A DNA stretch of 29,382 bases from Candidatus Gottesmanbacteria bacterium RIFOXYB1_FULL_47_11. Lineage in GTDB: Bacteria > Patescibacteriota > Microgenomatia > UBA10105 > UBA927. Where the stretch lies: contig MFKE01000017.1 of assembly GCA_001779455.1 (NCBI GenBank), positions 7,425 through 36,806 on the forward strand, given 5' to 3'. Positions 5,318 through 14,115 of the stretch are shown one piece after another. The first letter of the stretch is position 1. Every line of letters starts with the position of its first letter. The notes beneath the pieces are model-generated. The model was not told the origin of the DNA and did no database searches. It worked only from the letters and a program-made list of their open reading frames with translations. The position numbers were made by a program, and so were the translations under genes.

Positions 5318-7894
5318 ATGCCCTTTTATGATATGTTCCGGGAGAGATTGGTGCGCCGCCGGTTGCGGATGACCCGGTCGGATCTCAAATTTACTACAAC
5401 GTTTGCGATCGTTTCCTTTTTTGTTATTTTCGGAGCAGTACTCTTCGTGGCGATTTTATTTGCCTGGTATGCAAAGGATCTTCCTCGGCCGGACAAGGTC
5501 GTCCGTCAGACGGGACTTTCTACGGTTATTCTGGACCGGAGCGGCGAGAGCCTGTATGACATTTACGAGGATGCCAACCGGATCCCCGTGTCATTTGTCA
5601 CCATTCCTCAGTACTGTAAAGATGCCACGATTGCCGTTGAAGATAAGGAATTTTATAAACACCCCGGGCTTTCAACCAGCGGTATTGTACGCGCGCTTTT
5701 CAGCACAATCATTTTCCGTGATCTGCAGGGCGGGTCGACTCTTACCCAGCAACTTGTTAAAAACGTGCTCCTGACAAATGAACGCACGCTCCCACGCAAA
5801 ATTAAGGAAGCGATCCTTTCGATTCAGATTGAGCGCAAATATACGAAAGACCAGATCTTGCAGATGTATCTCAATGAGGCCCCGTACGGGGGAACTGCGG
5901 TAGGGATAGAAAGCGCCTCAGAATTATATTTCGGCAAGTCGGTGAAGGATGCAGGGCTTGTGGAGTGTGCAATTCTTGCCGGTCTCCCGCAGTCGCCGAG
6001 TAGTTTTTCGCCGTTTATCGGTGTGCCCAAAGCGTATGTAGCGCGTACGCAGCATGTGCTTGCCCGTATGCGTGAGGACGGATATATCAATGCATTTGAG
6101 GAATCGGCAGCCCGCAAGATGCTGGACACCGTTGAATTTGCCAGTGACTCGGAGGGTTTGCGCGCTCCCCATTTTGTTGCATACATCAAAGAACAGCTGA
6201 TTAAAAAATTCGGTGCGGATACGGTGGAAGGCGGCGGACTGCGCGTTACAACGACATTAGATTGGAAACTGCAGCAGAAAGCGCAGACCATCGTAAAAGA
6301 AGAAGTCGATAAAGCAAAAAAGCTTAAGGTTTCAAACGGCGCAGCGGTTGCGGTTGACCCGAAGACCGGTGAAATACTTATGATGGTCGGGTCCAAAGAT
6401 TATACGGCAACCGATACCGGCGGCTTTAAATTTAATGTTGCATCTCAGGGACTGCGTCAACCGGGGAGCTCCATTAAACCCATTACGTATGCAACCGCTC
6501 TGAAAAAAGGATACACTGCAAGCACGCTTCTGATGGATGTGGACACCAAGTACCCCTCAGGGGATCCAAAGAAACCTGAGTATAACCCCAAAAATTACGA
6601 CGGGAAATTCCGCGGACCCATGCTTCTTCGGTATGCTCTGGGCAATTCCATCAACACGATTGCGGTAAAAGTCAGCGCGTTGGTCGGCGTCCGGGACGCA
6701 TTGGAAACCGCGTATGAAATGGGGATTGTATCGCTTGAACCCACGAATGATAATCTGAAGCGGCTCGGTCTTTCCATGACTCTGGGAGGGGGCGAAGTGA
6801 CACTTTTGGATATTACCGGCGCATACGGCGTGCTGGCAGCAGGCGGGATGCGCTCAGAACCTGCCTCCATCCTCAAAGTAGAGGATTCCAAGGGAAAAGT
6901 ACTGTATCAGTACAATCCGCCCGCACCGCGGCGTGTGCTGCCTGAGGGAGTCGCGTATATGATTTCCGATATCCTCTCTGACAATGATGCCCGAAAAATT
7001 GAGTTCGGAGAAAATTCGTATATGAAAGTTGCCGGATACACGGTCGCGGCCAAAACCGGTACGACGGACGACAAGCGTGACAACTGGACGGTCGGGTATA
7101 CGCCGTCGGTTGCCGTCGGCACGTGGGTCGGAAACAATGACAATTCCCCGATGAGCCCGACGCTTGCCTCCGGTATGACCGGAGCCGCACCGATCTGGAA
7201 CCGGATCATGCGGGAAGCACTGAAGGGCAAAAGCAATGAGCCATTTACCCGTCCGGAAAATATTGTTGAAGTGGAGATAGATGCATACGGCGGTGGTCTT
7301 CCGGTGTCCGGTCAGCCGACACGGAAAGAGAAGTTTATCCGCGGTACTGAACCCACCGGCCCGGCGCCTATTTATCAAAACATAAAAGTTAGCAAAAAGG
7401 ATAACAATAAGCTTGCCAATGCGGTAGAAATCGCAACCGGCCAATACGATGTGAAACAATTTATCGTGTTTAGCGAGCAGGATCCGGTTTCTTCCGACGG
7501 GAAAAACCGCTGGCAGGAGGCAATCAATGCATGGGTGAGCGCCAATCTAACTGACGCCAAGTACCGAGCGCCGACGGAGACGTATTCAGGGAGTGATCAG
7601 CAAATCGGTATTCATGTGACCAGTCCGTCGGATAGTCAGCAGGTGAACAGTAACGATCTGAATATTCAGTTTTCGATTGCCACGGTAAATGATTTGGACC
7701 GGGTAGAAGTGTCCATCGGGTCCTTCAGCAAGACCTACCATGATAAAAATGTCAACGAAACCGTCCATCTGGAGAACGGGTCCTATACATTACACATAGA
7801 AGCCGTGGATAACAAAGGAAATCATGCGGGCAATGATCTGCACATCGGCATCAACACTCCGTACGCTTCTCCTACCCCGACCCCTACTCCCTAA
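5318..7894 (+). CDS. Class A penicillin-binding protein (glycosyltransferase plus transpeptidase)
   Basis: This bifunctional enzyme polymerises lipid II and cross-links peptidoglycan at the outer membrane face. The 858-aa protein has a short basic cytoplasmic N-terminus and one transmembrane helix (about 25-50). The GT51 glycosyltransferase domain shows EDKEFYKHPG (about 107-116) and QGGSTLTQQLVKN. The transpeptidase has SSIK (nucleophile Ser384, Lys387), the SIN motif near 445, and KTGT from 579. An Ig-like C-terminal domain follows and ends in a Pro/Thr repeat tail. The open frame extends upstream to 5186, but that start would lie antisense to the T-box leader. The ATG at 5318 matches a promoter six bases before it. 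It is the only plus-strand gene, and its stop overlaps the pheT stop tail to tail (7891-7894) with no visible terminator. Confidence 0.95.
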   Translation: MPFYDMFRERLVRRRLRMTRSDLKFTTTFAIVSFFVIFGAVLFVAILFAWYAKDLPRPDKVVRQTGLSTVILDRSGESLYDIYEDANRIPVSFVTIPQYCKDATIAVEDKEFYKHPGLSTSGIVRALFSTIIFRDLQGGSTLTQQLVKNVLLTNERTLPRKIKEAILSIQIERKYTKDQILQMYLNEAPYGGTAVGIESASELYFGKSVKDAGLVECAILAGLPQSPSSFSPFIGVPKAYVARTQHVLARMREDGYINAFEESAARKMLDTVEFASDSEGLRAPHFVAYIKEQLIKKFGADTVEGGGLRVTTTLDWKLQQKAQTIVKEEVDKAKKLKVSNGAAVAVDPKTGEILMMVGSKDYTATDTGGFKFNVASQGLRQPGSSIKPITYATALKKGYTASTLLMDVDTKYPSGDPKKPEYNPKNYDGKFRGPMLLRYALGNSINTIAVKVSALVGVRDALETAYEMGIVSLEPTNDNLKRLGLSMTLGGGEVTLLDITGAYGVLAAGGMRSEPASILKVEDSKGKVLYQYNPPAPRRVLPEGVAYMISDILSDNDARKIEFGENSYMKVAGYTVAAKTGTTDDKRDNWTVGYTPSVAVGTWVGNNDNSPMSPTLASGMTGAAPIWNRIMREALKGKSNEPFTRPENIVEVEIDAYGGGLPVSGQPTRKEKFIRGTEPTGPAPIYQNIKVSKKDNNKLANAVEIATGQYDVKQFIVFSEQDPVSSDGKNRWQEAINAWVSANLTDAKYRAPTETYSGSDQQIGIHVTSPSDSQQVNSNDLNIQFSIATVNDLDRVEVSIGSFSKTYHDKNVNETVHLENGSYTLHIEAVDNKGNHAGNDLHIGINTPYASPTPTPTP

Positions 7895-9834
7895 ATAACC
7901 GGTGAAATACCGAATTTTTCCGCAGCATATTCGAGGAATTTCTGGTGCACGGGCGCTACATCCAAATTGGTTAGCGTTCGTGCGGTGTCCAGATATGTTA
8001 CGCGGAATGTCCGTTTATTCTCGTACCCGTCAAGAAGGGTTACCGACTGGATAAGTTTGTGTATTTTTGATAACACGTCGATAAAGGGACCGACACGGAA
8101 ATCCGGAGGGACGACAAATGAAAAGTCTTCAATTACCGGTGGGTATTTGGGAATAGGAATATATTTTTTGACCGGGTTTGCCCGGCGGACCATTTCTTCA
8201 ATGTGGACAGTCAGTATTGTTACCGGCTCAGTGATTTCCATTTTTGCAAGAATTTCCGCATCCGCTTCGCTCACCGACCCGTACACGCCTTCTTCAAACG
8301 GAAGTCCGAACAGTGCAGCAATCGCTTCGGCCAACCCTTTGGCTTCCCGGAGCCTGTTCCCCGTCCATGCGACCATAAGAACGGGAGTTTCTTTCGGAAG
8401 GTCGTGTTGGCGGTATCCATACGTCATGCCCAATTCAAAGAGTTGTAATGAATGCTCATGCTTGAGATTTTCTTTGATTGCCGCAAGTATGCCCGGCAGA
8501 AGAGTCGGCCGCATATAGACCCATTCATCGGACAACGGATTTGCGATTTTATACGCCTTGTGTTTATTCAGTCCGAACATATCCATAAGTTTTTCCGGAA
8601 TCATGGAGTATGTATAGAGCTCAGTATATCCCCAGTCGCGGAGTCTCGTTTTTATTTCCTGTTCGTATGACAGCTCCACGTCCGGCAAAACAACCGGCGG
8701 TTCTGATGCGGGAAGATGTGCCGCAATGTTATGATAACCAAACATACGTGCCGCTTCCTCAATAATGTCGACGTCCAGCGTTACGTCCTTGCGGAAACTC
8801 GGCACGGTAACGGTAACGGAGGATGCATCGATTTTTGTACGGAAACCCAGGGGGGTAAGTATTTTTTCAATATTCTTTATATCTTCGCCTATATACGCCG
8901 TTACCTTTTTTTTGGAAACGGAAACCGTGTATGGTTTATACGGCGACGGGTATATGTCGTATACTTTGCTTGCTAGTCGCGCGCCGGTCATTTCTTCCAT
9001 AAGCGTGATTCCCCGGACAAGAGTCGGGAGGACAAGTTCGCTATCGAGTCCCTTCTCAAAGAGTCCGGCCGCGTCCGTGCGGTGAGCCAGTGCCATAGAG
9101 GTTTTCCGGATGTTTTCCGGATTGTATGTTTGTGTAAAAAGTACGACACTGGTTGTCGAGTTTTTGATACTCGAATTATATCCGCCCATAATGCCGCAAA
9201 GATCGATAAGTCTTTCGTTACCGTCTTCTATCACAATGTCTCCCCCCGGTAACACGTGCGTTTTTCCGTCGAGCGTCACGATTTTTTCTCCTTTGCGGCT
9301 TGTACGGAGGATCATTTTTCCGCCGCCGATTTCGTTATAATCGAATGCATGCGTGGGCTGCCCGTACGAGCGCATAAGATAATTGGTTATATCAACAACA
9401 TTATTAACCGGCCGGATCCCCGTCGCTTCTAATAGTTTTATTAGCCGGGTGGGAGATGGACCAACGTGGACGCCGGATAATACTATCGACGCCCAGCGTG
9501 GATTTAATTTCGGATCCGTTTTAATAAATAACTTTTTTTCGACTTTCAACTTTCGACTTTCAACTTTCGACTTTATGTCATAGGGATCGTTTAGAAATGT
9601 TGCGGCAATACCGAATCGCGGAAGTATCGCAGCCGCTTCCCGGGCAATGCCGGCAACGGACATCGCGTCCGGGCGGTTGCTGGTAATTTCGATGTCATAC
9701 AGTATTTCCCCGTTTTTCTTGTAGATGCGCTCAACCGACGGACCGCAAAGTGACAGATATTCCTTTAGCTGCTGCGGCGTCGCCTTTGTTTTCAAAAATT
9801 CCTGGAGCCATGAATCAGGTATCAAGATATTCAT
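7891..9834 (-). CDS. pheT: Phenylalanyl-tRNA synthetase beta subunit, short form
   Basis: This is the beta chain of the (alpha-beta)2 PheRS, carrying the editing and tRNA-anchoring domains. At 647 aa it is clearly shorter than the roughly 790-800 aa typical form. It begins MNILIPDSWLQ and goes directly into the B1 core. The internal EMAP-type tRNA-binding OB fold normally found near residues 40-150 is absent: the conserved ITSNRPD already appears near residue 51. The B3/B4 editing region, B5 and the catalytic-like core follow. A C-terminal FDX-ACB anticodon-binding domain starts around YPPVIEDFSFVV. A 14-bp tandem repeat at 9541-9574 encodes a charged KVESRKLKVEKK insertion near residue 95. 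It starts 4 nt after pheS (AGG 2 nt before the ATG), so the two chains are co-translated. Confidence 0.95.
   Translation of the reverse strand: MNILIPDSWLQEFLKTKATPQQLKEYLSLCGPSVERIYKKNGEILYDIEITSNRPDAMSVAGIAREAAAILPRFGIAATFLNDPYDIKSKVESRKLKVEKKLFIKTDPKLNPRWASIVLSGVHVGPSPTRLIKLLEATGIRPVNNVVDITNYLMRSYGQPTHAFDYNEIGGGKMILRTSRKGEKIVTLDGKTHVLPGGDIVIEDGNERLIDLCGIMGGYNSSIKNSTTSVVLFTQTYNPENIRKTSMALAHRTDAAGLFEKGLDSELVLPTLVRGITLMEEMTGARLASKVYDIYPSPYKPYTVSVSKKKVTAYIGEDIKNIEKILTPLGFRTKIDASSVTVTVPSFRKDVTLDVDIIEEAARMFGYHNIAAHLPASEPPVVLPDVELSYEQEIKTRLRDWGYTELYTYSMIPEKLMDMFGLNKHKAYKIANPLSDEWVYMRPTLLPGILAAIKENLKHEHSLQLFELGMTYGYRQHDLPKETPVLMVAWTGNRLREAKGLAEAIAALFGLPFEEGVYGSVSEADAEILAKMEITEPVTILTVHIEEMVRRANPVKKYIPIPKYPPVIEDFSFVVPPDFRVGPFIDVLSKIHKLIQSVTLLDGYENKRTFRVTYLDTARTLTNLDVAPVHQKFLEYAAEKFGISPVI
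9541..9574. repeat. 14-bp tandem repeat, about 2.4 copies, inside pheT
   Basis: The unit GACTTTCAACTTTC is repeated twice exactly, with a third partial copy. It stays in frame overall and encodes a Lys/Glu-rich KVESRKLKVEKK segment between conserved parts of PheT. Confidence 0.9.
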
Positions 9835-9838
9835 ATGC

Positions 9839-10909
9839 CTAAAATTGTCTCAAAAATCTCACATCATTACTGTACAGGAGTCTGATATCATCAAGATGCG
9901 TTCCGGCCTTCATCATAAAGCAGCGTTCTACTCCCCAGCCGAAGGCAAAGCCGTTGTATTTTGTCGTGTCGATTCCGCCGTTTGTGAGTACGGCCGGATG
10001 TACCATACCGGCGCCCCCAAGCTCAAGCCACCCCTGCTTACAGAGTTTGCAACCCGCGCCATTGCACACGCCGCAGGAAATATCCACTTCAAAAGATGGT
10101 TCGGTAAACTGAAAGTGGAACGGGCGGATGCGCGCTTTCCGCTCCGGCCCAAAAAATTGCTTGACGAAATAATCAAGGACCCCTTTCAGATGTCCTATCG
10201 ATACATTGCGGTCGATATATAACCCTTCAAACTGGTGAAACATCGGCGTGTGCGATACATCAATTTGCCGGCGGTAGCACTTGGCAATATTTATCATACG
10301 GATGGGCAACTTTTTCTTCTCCATCTCTCTCACCTGCCCGTTTGATGTATGGGGCGTTAATACCATTTTTCTTGTTGCTTGTTTTTTGTCTCTTGTTTCT
10401 AGAAAAAACGTCTCCCATTCATCGCGGGCAGGATGATTTGCCGGCATGTTAAGCGCACCAAATGCGTACCAATCCCAATCCACTTCCGGGTGGCGGACGC
10501 GGATAAATGATATCCGCTCAAAAATCCGCGTAATCTCTTCGATTGCCTGCGTGACAATATGGAGATGTCCTTCGGGTGGCCGGATTCCCGGCATCGTTGG
10601 GTCAAAAGAAGACCGGAGATCGTTGATCTTAGAAGCGCCCTTTTTATTAATAGCGTCAATGATGGATTTTTTCACGTCATTGACGACCGTCCCCACCTGT
10701 GCGCGGTCAGCATCCGGCACCAGGCGGATTTGCCGGGTAAGTTTAGACAAACTGCTTTTGGCGCCCAAGAGTTCGATGCGAAGGACATCCGCTGCCTTGT
10801 TGCTGTCGGCAATTACGGCGAGCGCGTCTTCCTGGCACTCTATAAGCATGCCGATGAAATTCGGGGTTGGTATCGGTTCCTGATTTGGTGTATCAGTTCT
10901 GTCGGTCAT
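9839..10909 (-). CDS. pheS: Phenylalanyl-tRNA synthetase alpha subunit
   Basis: This is the catalytic chain of PheRS, charging tRNA-Phe. The 356-aa protein has an N-terminal coiled coil (about 20-105) and the class II core. Signatures are TPHTSNGQVREM, motif 2 with FHQFEGLYID, and motif 3 with GFAFGWGVERCFMM near the C-terminus. A four-Cys knuckle, CGVCNGAGCKLC, is inserted before GWLELGGAGMV; it may bind zinc and occurs in a subset of bacterial PheS. The gene follows the rplT terminator, so it has its own promoter or depends on read-through. TTACAAT lies 12 nt before the ATG and no clear ribosome site is seen. Order and orientation match the E. coli thrS-infC-rpmI-rplT-pheS-pheT cluster. Confidence 0.97.
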   Translation of the reverse strand: MTDRTDTPNQEPIPTPNFIGMLIECQEDALAVIADSNKAADVLRIELLGAKSSLSKLTRQIRLVPDADRAQVGTVVNDVKKSIIDAINKKGASKINDLRSSFDPTMPGIRPPEGHLHIVTQAIEEITRIFERISFIRVRHPEVDWDWYAFGALNMPANHPARDEWETFFLETRDKKQATRKMVLTPHTSNGQVREMEKKKLPIRMINIAKCYRRQIDVSHTPMFHQFEGLYIDRNVSIGHLKGVLDYFVKQFFGPERKARIRPFHFQFTEPSFEVDISCGVCNGAGCKLCKQGWLELGGAGMVHPAVLTNGGIDTTKYNGFAFGWGVERCFMMKAGTHLDDIRLLYSNDVRFLRQF

Positions 10910-10940
10910 AATGATATATTCATTGTAATACTTTTTGGTT

Positions 10941-10964
10941 AAATAAAAACCCCCTTGCGGGGGT
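10941..10964 (-). terminator. Intrinsic terminator after rplT
   Basis: ACCCCC and GGGGGT form a 6-bp stem around a 4-base loop (GCAA on the minus strand), followed by TTTTTATTT. It separates the thrS-rplT operon from pheST. Confidence 0.9.
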
Positions 10965-10990
10965 CAGACGGTCAATCTCCCAATTCGTAG

Positions 10991-11341
10991 TTAATTGACT
11001 GTTTTGACCTTGTCAACGATTGCGTCAAAAACTTCGGGGTCTTCCACTAAGAGATTTGCCAGGGTTTTGCGGTCAAGCTCGATGTTTGCAGCCTTCATTT
11101 TACTGATAAATGCGTTGTATGGAAGCCCCTGCTGTTTAACGGCTTCGTTTATACGGGTAATCCATAGCTGCCGGAAATCGCGTTTGCGGTTTTTCCGTCC
11201 CGAATGTGCATATTCACCGGCGTGGAGGTATGCCTGTGTTGCCACACGGATAAGCCTCCGCTTGGTCATGCGATACCCTTTGTTGGAAACAAATATTTTT
11301 TTGTGCTTATTTTTTGCTTGTACGCCCCGTTTGACTCTCAT
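10991..11341 (-). CDS. rplT: 50S ribosomal protein L20
   Basis: L20 binds 23S rRNA early in large-subunit assembly. The 116-aa protein is of normal length, with the Arg/Lys-rich N-terminal extension (MRVKRGVQAKNKHKK), the GRKNRKRDFRQLWITRINEA signature, and the C-terminal globular part ending VEDPEVFDAIVDKVK. It begins 3 nt after the rpmI stop, so the two are translated together. A terminator follows. L20 represses its own operon in other bacteria by binding the leader or the infC-rpmI mRNA. No obvious L20 site mimic was identified here, but the long thrS leader is a place to look. Confidence 0.98.
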   Translation of the reverse strand: MRVKRGVQAKNKHKKIFVSNKGYRMTKRRLIRVATQAYLHAGEYAHSGRKNRKRDFRQLWITRINEAVKQQGLPYNAFISKMKAANIELDRKTLANLLVEDPEVFDAIVDKVKTVN

Positions 11342-11344
11342 ATG

Positions 11345-11542
11345 TTATGTTTGTAAAAACCGTTTAATCATGACTGCATATTTCGTGTTTTCCACGACCT
11401 GCGGCGCATCCTGTCGGCGCTGCCGGGATTTATTTTTGCGGCTTCTCAGATGCCGCGCTCCCTGCACCCGGTGAATAAGTTTCCCGGTACCCGTCATCTT
11501 AAATCGTTTACGGACTATTTTTTTAGTCTTTATTTTCGGCAT
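11345..11542 (-). CDS. rpmI: 50S ribosomal protein L35
   Basis: This is a 65-aa basic protein, normal for the family: MPKIKTKKIVRKRFKMTGTGKL, then the HLRSRKNKSRQR-type basic stretch. The start at 11542 is chosen over an upstream in-frame ATG because it gives the conserved MPK(I/M)KT start and has GAGG seven bases before it. That ribosome site is embedded in the last codons of infC, whose stop is separated from this ATG by one base. Confidence 0.97.
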   Translation of the reverse strand: MPKIKTKKIVRKRFKMTGTGKLIHRVQGARHLRSRKNKSRQRRQDAPQVVENTKYAVMIKRFLQT

Positions 11543-11543
11543 A

Positions 11544-12071
11544 TTAAACCTCTTTCTTTTTATCCGGTACAATCATCGCATTGAGCAATTTTCCCTCAAG
11601 CCTTGGTTCCCGGACCACTTTCACAGGTCCCAGTCCCGAGATAAACCGCTTCATCACATCAAAACCAAATTGTTTTCTCGTAATTTCCCGTCCTCGGAAC
11701 GCAAGAGAAAGCTTTACCTGATTGCCGTCTTTGATAAATTCGATTGCTTTCTTGAGTCTTGTGTCAAAATCGTGCTGGCCGATAAAAGGCCTTAGCCTGA
11801 TTTCTTTCACGCTCACGTTCTTTTGATTCTTTTTCGATTCCTGCTCTTTTTTCGCTTCCTGATATTTAAATTTTTTAAAGTCAATAAGTTTGGCAACCGG
11901 CGGCTTTGCCGTAGCCGCTATTTCTACTATGTCACTGTTGAGCTCTTTGGCCTTTTGGAGCGCCTCCAGTTTGGACACAATACCGATCTGTTTGCCTTCT
12001 TCATCCAACAGCCGCAACGTCGGGCTTGTGATTTGATAATTCAGGCGGTAATGTTTAAAGTAAGTGCTCAA
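11544..12071 (-). CDS. infC: Translation initiation factor IF-3 (non-AUG start likely)
   Basis: IF-3 keeps the 30S subunit free and proofreads initiator tRNA. Both domains are complete: N-domain YRLNYQITSPTLRLLDEEGKQ, a Lys-rich linker, and C-domain VSVKEIRLRPFIGQHDF through REITRKQFGFDVMKRF. No ATG lies near the expected N-terminus. The in-frame ATG 11 codons further upstream (12104) would add an odd Cys-rich start inside thrS. I chose the TTG at 12071, giving 175 aa and a 17-nt overlap with thrS; a CTG three codons before the conserved NYQI is the alternative. A rare start codon is a known trait of infC, where it underlies IF-3 autoregulation (AUU in E. coli). Confidence 0.93.
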   Translation of the reverse strand: MSTYFKHYRLNYQITSPTLRLLDEEGKQIGIVSKLEALQKAKELNSDIVEIAATAKPPVAKLIDFKKFKYQEAKKEQESKKNQKNVSVKEIRLRPFIGQHDFDTRLKKAIEFIKDGNQVKLSLAFRGREITRKQFGFDVMKRFISGLGPVKVVREPRLEGKLLNAMIVPDKKKEV

Positions 12072-13842
12072 GTTGATCGTGCAGCAAAGACAAAAAATTC
12101 TCAAGGCTCATCGTCTTGAGATCTTCACCTTTGCGAGTCCGGACGGCAATCACGCCACCACTCATTTCCTTATCGCCTATTATACCCATAAAAGGCACCT
12201 TTTGCAACGTCGCGTTTCTGATTTTGGCGCCCATGGGTTCACTTTTGTCATCGACCTCGACGCGGATGCCGTGCTCTTTGAGATATCCGGCGGCTTTTTG
12301 TGCAGTTTCCGAGTGCCGCTCGGCAATCGGGATCACCACAAGTTGCACGGGCGCCAGCCATACGGGAAATGCCCCCGCATATTTTTCGATCAGAAAAGCC
12401 ATCGTCCGTTCAAACGCCCCGATGCTCGAACGGTGAATGACAACGGGTTCCTTCAGGGTGCCGTCGGGGGCGACATATTTCAGCTCAAAGCGCTTCGGCA
12501 TGACAAAATCATACTGTACGGTAAACGCCGTTTCCTCATGGCCTGCCACGTTTTTGACCTGTACGTCGATTTTTGGTCCGTAAAACGCAGCTTCGTTGGG
12601 CGCTTCATAAAACGGCGCTTCCGCTTCTTTCAATACCTGCCGCAGCACATCTTCGGCATGATCCCATGACGCGTCGTCTTTATAATACTTTTTTGTTTCT
12701 TTCCGGTCGCCAAGTGACAGACGGTAGCGGTAATCGGCGCCTTTTACCATGCCGAACCGATTGTTCACAAAATCTATAAGATCCAGGACTGCCTTGATTT
12801 CATCCTTTGCCTTTTCCGGCTGTGTGATGATGTGGGCATCAGCCAGCGTAAACATTCGGACGCGCATCAAGCCGGAGAGTTCTCCGCTTTTTTCATAACG
12901 GAATTGTGAGGCTAACTCCGCAAATCGGATCGGAAGCTCGCGCCAGCTTCTCGGTTGAGATTTGTACAACATGAAATGGTGCGGGCATGTCATCGGTCGC
13001 AAAATAAGCTCATCCTCATCTACTTTCATCGGCGGATACATTGTTTCTTTGTAGTACGGATAATGTCCGCTCGCTCGGTAGAGATCAACTTTTGCCAGCG
13101 GTGGCGTCATGACATGTAAATATCCGCGTTTGAGTTCTTCATCCACAATGAAGCGCTCTAGAATTCTGCGGATTGTTGTGCCTTTTGGGGTCAGCATCGG
13201 GAGGCCGGCGCCGATGAGATCCGAAAACGCAAAAAGTCCTAATTCCCTGCCGATTTTCCGGTGATCCCGGTTTTTTGCTTCCTCCCGGCGCGCCAGGTAC
13301 TCATCCAGTTCTTTTTGTGACGGGAAACATGTGCCGTATATGCGTGTGAGCATTTTATTTTTTTCGTCCCCGTGCCAGTATGCGCCTGCAACAGATAATA
13401 GTTTGAATGCTTTAATACGGCCTGTTGATGCAACGTGTGGCCCGCTGCAAAGATCCGTATCGACGTTCCCCATGGAGAAAACAGAAACTTTTTCTCCCCG
13501 TTTTTCGATATCATTAACCCACTCTAGCTTATACGGATTATGCTTAAATAGTTCCCGTGCCTCTTTGGGTGAAATAACCTTCTGTACCATGGGGTAATTT
13601 GCGTCAATAAGCCGTTGCATTTCATTCCCGATTTTTGGAAAATTTTCTTCAGAGATCTTACCATCAAGATCAAAATCGAAATAGAATCCCTCATCTGTTG
13701 CCGGGCCCATGGCTTTTTTTAGTGACGGGTACAGATTCTGCATTGCAGTGTGCAACACGTGCTCTGCTGTGTGCCTCATGGCCCACAGTTCACGTTCTTC
13801 TTTTGAGCGCTTTTTTAATTGTTCATCCAGTATTTGTGACAT
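12055..13842 (-). CDS. thrS: Threonyl-tRNA synthetase lacking the TGS domain
   Basis: This enzyme charges tRNA-Thr. The 595-aa protein begins almost directly at the editing (N2) domain, with its HTAEH box at 24-28 and the second CSGPHVASTG site. It therefore lacks the 60-odd-residue N-terminal TGS domain of the E. coli enzyme. The class II core carries the zinc ligand in MTCPHH, motif 2 around SQFRYEKSGELSGLMRVR, and motif 3 around VVIHRSSIGAFERT. The C-terminal anticodon-binding domain begins near APVQLVVIP. The ribosome site is strong (AAGGAGG, 4 nt before ATG), with a TACAAT just before it that could be a secondary promoter. It is the target of the six-Thr-codon leader upstream. Confidence 0.97.
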   Translation of the reverse strand: MSQILDEQLKKRSKEERELWAMRHTAEHVLHTAMQNLYPSLKKAMGPATDEGFYFDFDLDGKISEENFPKIGNEMQRLIDANYPMVQKVISPKEARELFKHNPYKLEWVNDIEKRGEKVSVFSMGNVDTDLCSGPHVASTGRIKAFKLLSVAGAYWHGDEKNKMLTRIYGTCFPSQKELDEYLARREEAKNRDHRKIGRELGLFAFSDLIGAGLPMLTPKGTTIRRILERFIVDEELKRGYLHVMTPPLAKVDLYRASGHYPYYKETMYPPMKVDEDELILRPMTCPHHFMLYKSQPRSWRELPIRFAELASQFRYEKSGELSGLMRVRMFTLADAHIITQPEKAKDEIKAVLDLIDFVNNRFGMVKGADYRYRLSLGDRKETKKYYKDDASWDHAEDVLRQVLKEAEAPFYEAPNEAAFYGPKIDVQVKNVAGHEETAFTVQYDFVMPKRFELKYVAPDGTLKEPVVIHRSSIGAFERTMAFLIEKYAGAFPVWLAPVQLVVIPIAERHSETAQKAAGYLKEHGIRVEVDDKSEPMGAKIRNATLQKVPFMGIIGDKEMSGGVIAVRTRKGEDLKTMSLENFLSLLHDQLEHLL

Positions 13843-13872
13843 AGTACCTCCTTATTGTACACAACTTTGTTT

Positions 13873-14067
13873 TTATTTAACAGACTTCGCCTCTGCCTCA
13901 AGCTCTGCCCGGTCAAACACGATTTCATGTCTCCCCAGTGCTAAGGGAAGAATATTGTCGACCGCTTGTACCACGATTTTATTAGGCATGTTCGGATCCT
14001 GAACCACACGAAAATGCTGCGGTTCAAGGTCGAATATATTGCAAATTGCCTGTTCATAGTTTTTCAT
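13873..14067 (-). CDS. 64-aa protein of unknown function at the head of the thrS operon
   Basis: The protein is 64 aa and starts at the ATG with a near-perfect ribosome site (AAGGAGGTGA). It begins MKNYEQAICNIFDLEP and ends in an acidic/basic helix (RAELEAEAKSVK). It is soluble, with no membrane segment, and has a probable mixed alpha-beta fold. I recognise no family; it does not read as the TGS domain missing from the neighbouring ThrS. It sits directly after the attenuator terminator and about 30 nt before thrS, so it shares the threonine-responsive leader. The very strong ribosome site suggests a well-expressed protein. Confidence 0.7.
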   Translation of the reverse strand: MKNYEQAICNIFDLEPQHFRVVQDPNMPNKIVVQAVDNILPLALGRHEIVFDRAELEAEAKSVK

Positions 14068-14093
14068 ACAACTCACCTCCTTCCTATACAATG

Positions 14094-14115
14094 AAAAACC
14101 CCGTGTTGGCGGGGT
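14094..14115 (-). terminator. Attenuator terminator (segments 3:4) upstream of the thrS operon
   Basis: ACCCCG and CGGGGT form a 6-bp GC-rich stem around CCAACA, followed by five T. The 5' arm with its loop (14115-14105) can instead pair with GTTGGGGGGT (14165-14156) to form an antiterminator. Confidence 0.85.

Noticed and set aside
7880..7910. A bidirectional terminator between the convergent PBP and pheT genes.
   Set aside because: The stops overlap by four bases and no stem-loop with a T-run is visible on either strand.
9725..10222. A 165-codon plus-strand frame over the pheS-pheT junction.
   Set aside because: It lies antisense to two certain genes and shows no domain or promoter.
13873..14067. 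The 64-aa ORF as a split-off TGS domain of ThrS.
   Set aside because: Its sequence lacks the TGS pattern (no DGS-type loop or A.G..VNG strand), so the idea rests only on position.
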